From Oreohelix idahoensis (lineage: Eukaryota > Mollusca > Gastropoda > Stylommatophora > Oreohelicidae): a DNA stretch of 64,000 nucleotides. The notes beneath the pieces are model-generated. The model was not told the origin of the DNA and ran no database searches. It saw only the letters and a program-made list of their open reading frames with translations. Of this stretch, positions 60,801 through 64,000 are shown piece by piece. Positions within the stretch are counted from its first letter, which is position 1; each line of letters starts with the position of its first letter. The translations under genes were made by a program, and so were the position numbers. The stretch covers positions 827,501-891,500 of the forward strand of contig JAMPIV010005013.1 in the NCBI GenBank assembly GCA_024509875.1. Direction: 5' to 3'.

Positions 60801-61954
60801 AGATCTTCTCCAAGATTGACCTCAGTAAAGGTTATTATCAAATACCAGTCAAGGAGGAAATTAAACCTTTGTTAGCTTTCAGCACTAGTGAAGGACATTA
60901 CACATTTAACGTGATGCCGTTCGGTTTGCATAACGCACCAGGAGTGTTCACCAGGATGATGAGGAAGCTTCTAGAACCTTTGCAAAGTCCCCATATCCAT
61001 AATTTCATGGATGACATCTTAATTGCATCGGAAACCTATGAAGAACATATTGCTACGGTTGCTATGCTCCTCAGGAGACTACAGGAAACGGGTCTCACAG
61101 CCAGACCTAGCAAATGTCTCATCGGGTTTGAACAGTTAGACTTCCTGGGGCACACTATTTCTCACGGATGCAGTTGGCCTATTAAGAAGAACGTGGAGAA
61201 AATAGCTGCAGCAAAAAGACCCCGAACGAAGAAAGACGTACGTTCCTTCATATCGCTATGTGCATACTATCAAAAGTACATCCAGAACTTCAACGGACTG
61301 ACGGCACCGCTGACTGACCTCACAAAGAAAGGTTGTCCTGATAAGGTCATATGGGATCAAAAGTGCGAACACGCGTATAGCACTTTGAAAGGACAGTTGT
61401 CTGCATACCCCATTTTGAGGTTGCCTGACCTCAAGAAACCTTTTGTACTGAGAGTTGACGCGTCAGGTCAGGGCATCGGGTCAACACTGCTTCAAGCCGA
61501 TGACAGTGACCTGAACATGCTATTTCCAGTTGCCTATGGCAGTCGGAAATTAAATAAAGCGGAACGGAACTACAGCGTAGTTGAAAGGGAATGTCTTGCT
61601 CTGATTGACGGTATCAGACGCCATCATGAGTTTCTTTATGGTACATCGTTCACGGTGCAAACAGACCACGCTCCGTTAGCATTTCTTGGTGCCAATAAAG
61701 AATTTAACGCAAGGATCATGCGTTGGGCGCTTCTTTTAAGCGTTTATTCTTTCAAAGTGGAATATATTCCGGGAAGACAGAATGTCGGGGCTGATTTCCT
61801 GAGTAGAAACTGGTCTACAGAGGAAGAAGAACAAACTGAAGATACCACTCATCCTAAAATCACCAATCAGGTCACCTCCATTGTCAAAAATGAAAACATG
61901 AAAAATGGTTTCATGTCTAAAAGTGGGGACGATTGTGACGTACGTCTAGTTTGA
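57809..61954 (+). CDS. Gag-Pol polyprotein: Gag-protease-integrase-RT-RNase H
   Basis: 1381 codons, no stops. Gag ~15-190 (SYLEKFERLANLYGL, AVRLEDILNKAERYS); the basic linker lacks a CCHC knuckle. Protease DTG 317-319, ILGCRYVF. Integrase: HHCC finger 489-529 (GHSLPFSGHMG, CAQC), core Asp559 (VAVDITGP), Asp618 (LTDNGSQF), Glu654 (VERFN), an exact D-35-E; GPY/F module ~793 (GWQGPFTVL). Linker LTDVPGRANL. RT Asp1004 (KIDLSKGYY), MPFGLHNAP, FMDD 1066-1069. RNase H Asp1217, Glu1261, Asp1286, ending NVGADFLSRN. It makes and integrates the element's DNA copy. Integrase before RT defines the Gmr1 type. Gag and Pol share one frame, with no visible frameshift site. The first Met (MDLSSTQ) is used because the upstream coil frame is broken. 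The last seven codons lie in the 3' LTR. Confidence 0.95.
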   Translation: MDLSSTQSAQLTAMSFSLESFPSPNEKIDSYLEKFERLANLYGLESTRWALKLSTSLKGNAYDVYTKLGPNQHDYDMLKKALLQQFEMTARKFLQLFRNSRKESTETFPQFSSRLTGYLTKCIELSDLPLSYEGLLELVLVEQIKSTLSNETRRFLAEQGAVRLEDILNKAERYSNAMAELPSTKRKPTDEPSRKQNLEQASYSSTSSQHYNQRDNNTQKPPQEKSKFYKTRYPPNKNSDQPNKPMWQRGHQGQGKGKTPTPGTSDQGKQTGANRIGCLHTASKGRVNVSDSQPEGDRPSTRGTVILNGTSTTCLFDTGLSFDCIVARHLVKPGQETEETVKLSGVFRSDAPRTLPIALVEIHSDFVRGVIKAAIMDDPIYPVILGCRYVFIGRPKEPIVAAVTTRGQAKKEREPAPNLLPNELKEAQQKDPTLAPCFKKLPMAKDPRHNGDIFSKDGVLYRRTGNPDTGNNQLLVPTQYRNQILEMGHSLPFSGHMGQNATIQRIKNHYWWPGMNSDIVRYVKSCAQCQRVAPKHLTPPVPMGQMPIVGTPFERVAVDITGPLEKTKRRNRFILTLVDTCTMWAEAVPLPCTKSKHVAEALVQIFTRLGFPQQVLTDNGSQFRSLLMEEIFKILRAKHIHTSPYHPAGNGLVERFNGTLTMMLRKLGQEKPEDWDQYISAALFAYPEVPQASTGFAPATLLFGRRIKGPLEALLRSLTDQKADETVVSASKYVSELKERLKLGWDLATTNLKKARAKITKRYNKAAKERELQPGEKVLLLLPTGSNKLRIGWQGPFTVLKKISRTNYKISIKGKEKVFHINLLKKYLERPVPSSEHLLAVAIATEDEEDDDGCMEYPLQPTESFKDVKFGDNLSPEQQTETRALLKQYSAVLTDVPGRANLIEFDMKLTNETPVQTRVYPIPYAKADALRGEIDKLRQAGIISESTSPYSSSVVLLQKPNKEVRLCIDYRLLNAVTEFQPEPLQTVSELFTKLSKAKIFSKIDLSKGYYQIPVKEEIKPLLAFSTSEGHYTFNVMPFGLHNAPGVFTRMMRKLLEPLQSPHIHNFMDDILIASETYEEHIATVAMLLRRLQETGLTARPSKCLIGFEQLDFLGHTISHGCSWPIKKNVEKIAAAKRPRTKKDVRSFISLCAYYQKYIQNFNGLTAPLTDLTKKGCPDKVIWDQKCEHAYSTLKGQLSAYPILRLPDLKKPFVLRVDASGQGIGSTLLQADDSDLNMLFPVAYGSRKLNKAERNYSVVERECLALIDGIRRHHEFLYGTSFTVQTDHAPLAFLGANKEFNARIMRWALLLSVYSFKVEYIPGRQNVGADFLSRNWSTEEEEQTEDTTHPKITNQVTSIVKNENMKNGFMSKSGDDCDVRLV
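61919..61932 (+). promoter_or_regulatory. Polypurine tract
   Basis: AAAAGTGGGGACGA, one base before the 3' LTR start, is the expected plus-strand primer. It lies within the last codons of the polyprotein. Confidence 0.75.
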
Positions 61955-64000
61955 CTAGTGAATTTTCCCTGATATGATGGATGATTTAAGGGACCCTTAG
62001 CTTTTCATAACATTAGAACCCCTGAACATTTGTTGTAACTTTTCGTTTGCCAGAACGCATTCCACCGGGACTCATGTAGGATACAGCGACGAGATCAAAG
62101 AGACAGACCGAGGGATCTTAAGGGAGACTATCGGCGCTATCAAAGACAGTAGTTTTCCCTGATACGAGACGCAGTTGCTTGCCGCTAATTTCGCGTCTCG
62201 GTGTCAATCGAGGAACCGAGCGAACGGGGGAAAGCGAAACGGGCAGCAGCGAGCGGATACGAAGACCAGGGGGCGGTTTCTTCTCTTGATTTGGCGGTCA
62301 GATCCCCAAAAGTTCGTGAGATCAAATATAGTTGTCAAGTTTATCATGTCCCACTCAACTTACATTTCATTTTAGCTAAATAGACCATGTAGAACTAGAC
62401 ACGTTATCACTCGCTGGCCAGATCTTTACAGAAGCACTAGCTTTATTGAAATCTTGTTATAGATTTTCACCTGGATTTTATATATATTTGCAGTGATTTC
62501 TATTTCTGTGCAAAGCGGTAATATATATTGTGTAAAGTGATCAGTGGTCTAGCTCAGTCATTCTATTTAAAGGGATTCTGTGTTAATTTAAATCTATTTA
62601 ATTAAACCATCTCAATAGTTCCAGTTTTAAATATAATGATCTATCTATTATATTATTTCAAAAGATAATAGATGCTTAAATTAACTTTTAAAGTCGCGAA
62701 GGAATTTATAATTAATAAATTCAGTTAAGTCCTAGTTTTATAGATGTGGGTTTTAACCACTAGAATTCGCGCAGTGTTTATTAAATACATAATTAAATAC
62801 TCGAGTGTATTATAGGCTTAACGGGAAATTCATCGCGCTTTAGAAGGTTATTTGTTTTCGGTATATTACATGTCTTTTTTTTTCTTTCATACAGAGTGAT
62901 CGTAACCTGTGCGATCCCAGCATTAAGAAAGCAATAAAGAAATCAATCTAAGCAAAGCAAAGCATAAACAGTGTGTAGAGTTCCCCCTGACGCAGAACTT
63001 GTTGAGACTGTGTAAATTTTTAATCTTTGAGGCGATTCTATGTTTGGAATTCCGCTATCTAACTTATAGCAAAGAAAGCACACCCAAGACAAATTTAACG
63101 CACCATCAAACAACTTAAGTCGTAACGGGAAGAAGAACACTGGCCCGAGCTTTGTTAGTTTACTGACACAGAGAGATAATTCATAATTTCCTGAACAGTG
63201 ATGTGACTAGTTTTCTCACTGGACTTAAACCATACCTCACGGATAAAGTGTACCAGCACGCGTAAGAATTTTTATTATCCGCGGCATAGTCAAATAGACC
63301 ACACCATCCTCACCCCGGTATCAGAGACCGTGCCCTCCCATAGAAACTGTTATTAAGAAAAGAGACACAACTACAGATTCATTTTTCCAGCGATTACGGG
63401 ATCCTTTTATGTGCTGACCGCCTACCCGATAATCTGGGGCTAGAACTTGAACAAACACTCATACATTTAGTTGAGGTGTAACTGCTGTTGTGTTATTCTA
63501 TGGAGTGCAAGATTTTTTCAAAATCGGTAAGTGAGAGCAAGATGAGTGAAGGCCTTTGCTAGCGCGTGTATGAATGACAGGAAATTAATTCTTTTGTGTG
63601 ACCATTTTGTTAACTTGCTTACCTGGTAACATATATCTTTTCTGTATACCCTACATTGTTCCTTTAAGTGGGATAGTTGATAATTTGTTAACTCTGTTTA
63701 AAACCACCTCCTTTCCATTTGCTTAGTAAAGGGAAGAACAGCTGGGAAGAACAGGTTTTTTTTTTCTATCACTTATACCTAACTTGGTAACACCTCTTTC
63801 AGAGTAATTAACTTTACTGTTAGGTTAACGTACCTATGTTTCTGATATTATCTATCTTTGGACTGGGTTTGTCTTTGTCTAATAAGCGGGAAGGGCTTAG
63901 TCGATACCAATCTTCTTCACCCCTCCCAAACTTGTTATTTGCATTTGTGTACTTATGATAATTTATGTAATATCTGATATTTTTAGTGATTGATGTTTAA
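61934..64000 (+). repeat. 3' LTR of the 54-kb element, cut by the window end
   Basis: TGTGACGTACGTC onward matches 54244-56314. About 360 bp should remain outside. Confidence 0.96.

Larger units (their letters stand above)
54244..64000 (+). mobile_element. Nearly intact Gmr1-type Ty3/gypsy element (3' end beyond window)
   Basis: The 5' LTR (54244-56675) and 3' LTR (61934 to the edge) begin TGTGACGTACGTC and agree over ~2.07 kb with roughly 20 small differences by eye (about 1 percent). A primer-binding site, leader, single long Gag-PR-INT-RT-RNase H frame and polypurine tract lie between. It sits inside LTR C with ATATG on its left. The right flank should start with the same five bases a few hundred bases past the window. 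Confidence 0.95.

Overview
This is a window of animal nuclear DNA made almost entirely of transposable elements and tandem repeats. There are no operons or bacterial signals, no rRNA, no functional tRNA and no confident multi-exon host gene. Ty3/gypsy elements with integrase ahead of reverse transcriptase (RT), LINEs with APE-type endonuclease, tRNA-derived SINEs, a hAT relic, a MITE and long (TA)n and (GATA)n arrays suggest an invertebrate, perhaps a mollusc. The species guess is weak.

Layout. 1-1193 (minus): partial Gag of an LTR element running off the left edge. 1194-6500: mostly unrecognised sequence with small tandem repeats. 6515-8995 (minus): a LINE, split by a Ty3/gypsy element (9001-16775, minus, 5-bp TSD CTTGT) whose genes are decayed and which itself carries a MITE and a LINE fragment. 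17-24 kb: non-coding DNA with LINE 3' ends, two tRNA-derived SINEs and one weak exon candidate. 24077-32710 (minus): a young LTR element (804-bp LTRs, TSD GTTGG) with an 880-aa Gag-protease protein that ends in an RNA recognition motif, and an RT-RNase H module with no integrase. 33-36.7 kb: GATA/GACA arrays and a minisatellite split by a deleted hAT element. 37-44.4 kb: two solo LTRs and a 119-bp minisatellite. 44.6-51.7 kb: LINE fragments, a 1.4-kb minisatellite built on a 21-bp monomer, and other small arrays. 52-54.2 kb: a third related LTR, into which the last element has inserted. 54244 to the window end: a nearly intact Gmr1-type element (2.4-kb LTRs, a primer-binding site, a polypurine tract and a 1381-codon Gag-PR-INT-RT-RNase H frame).

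How the parts relate. The elements at 9.0 and 54.2 kb have the same Gag-PR-INT-RT-RH order and similar protein sequence. The solo LTRs at 37.2, 41.6 and 52.0 kb share LTR ends (TGTGAC...TTACGACA) with the 54.2-kb element. The Gags at 1 bp and 30 kb are of one type. One SINE shares its 3' tail with the LINE at 49 kb. The best leads are the RRM-bearing, integrase-lacking element and the Gmr1-type element.
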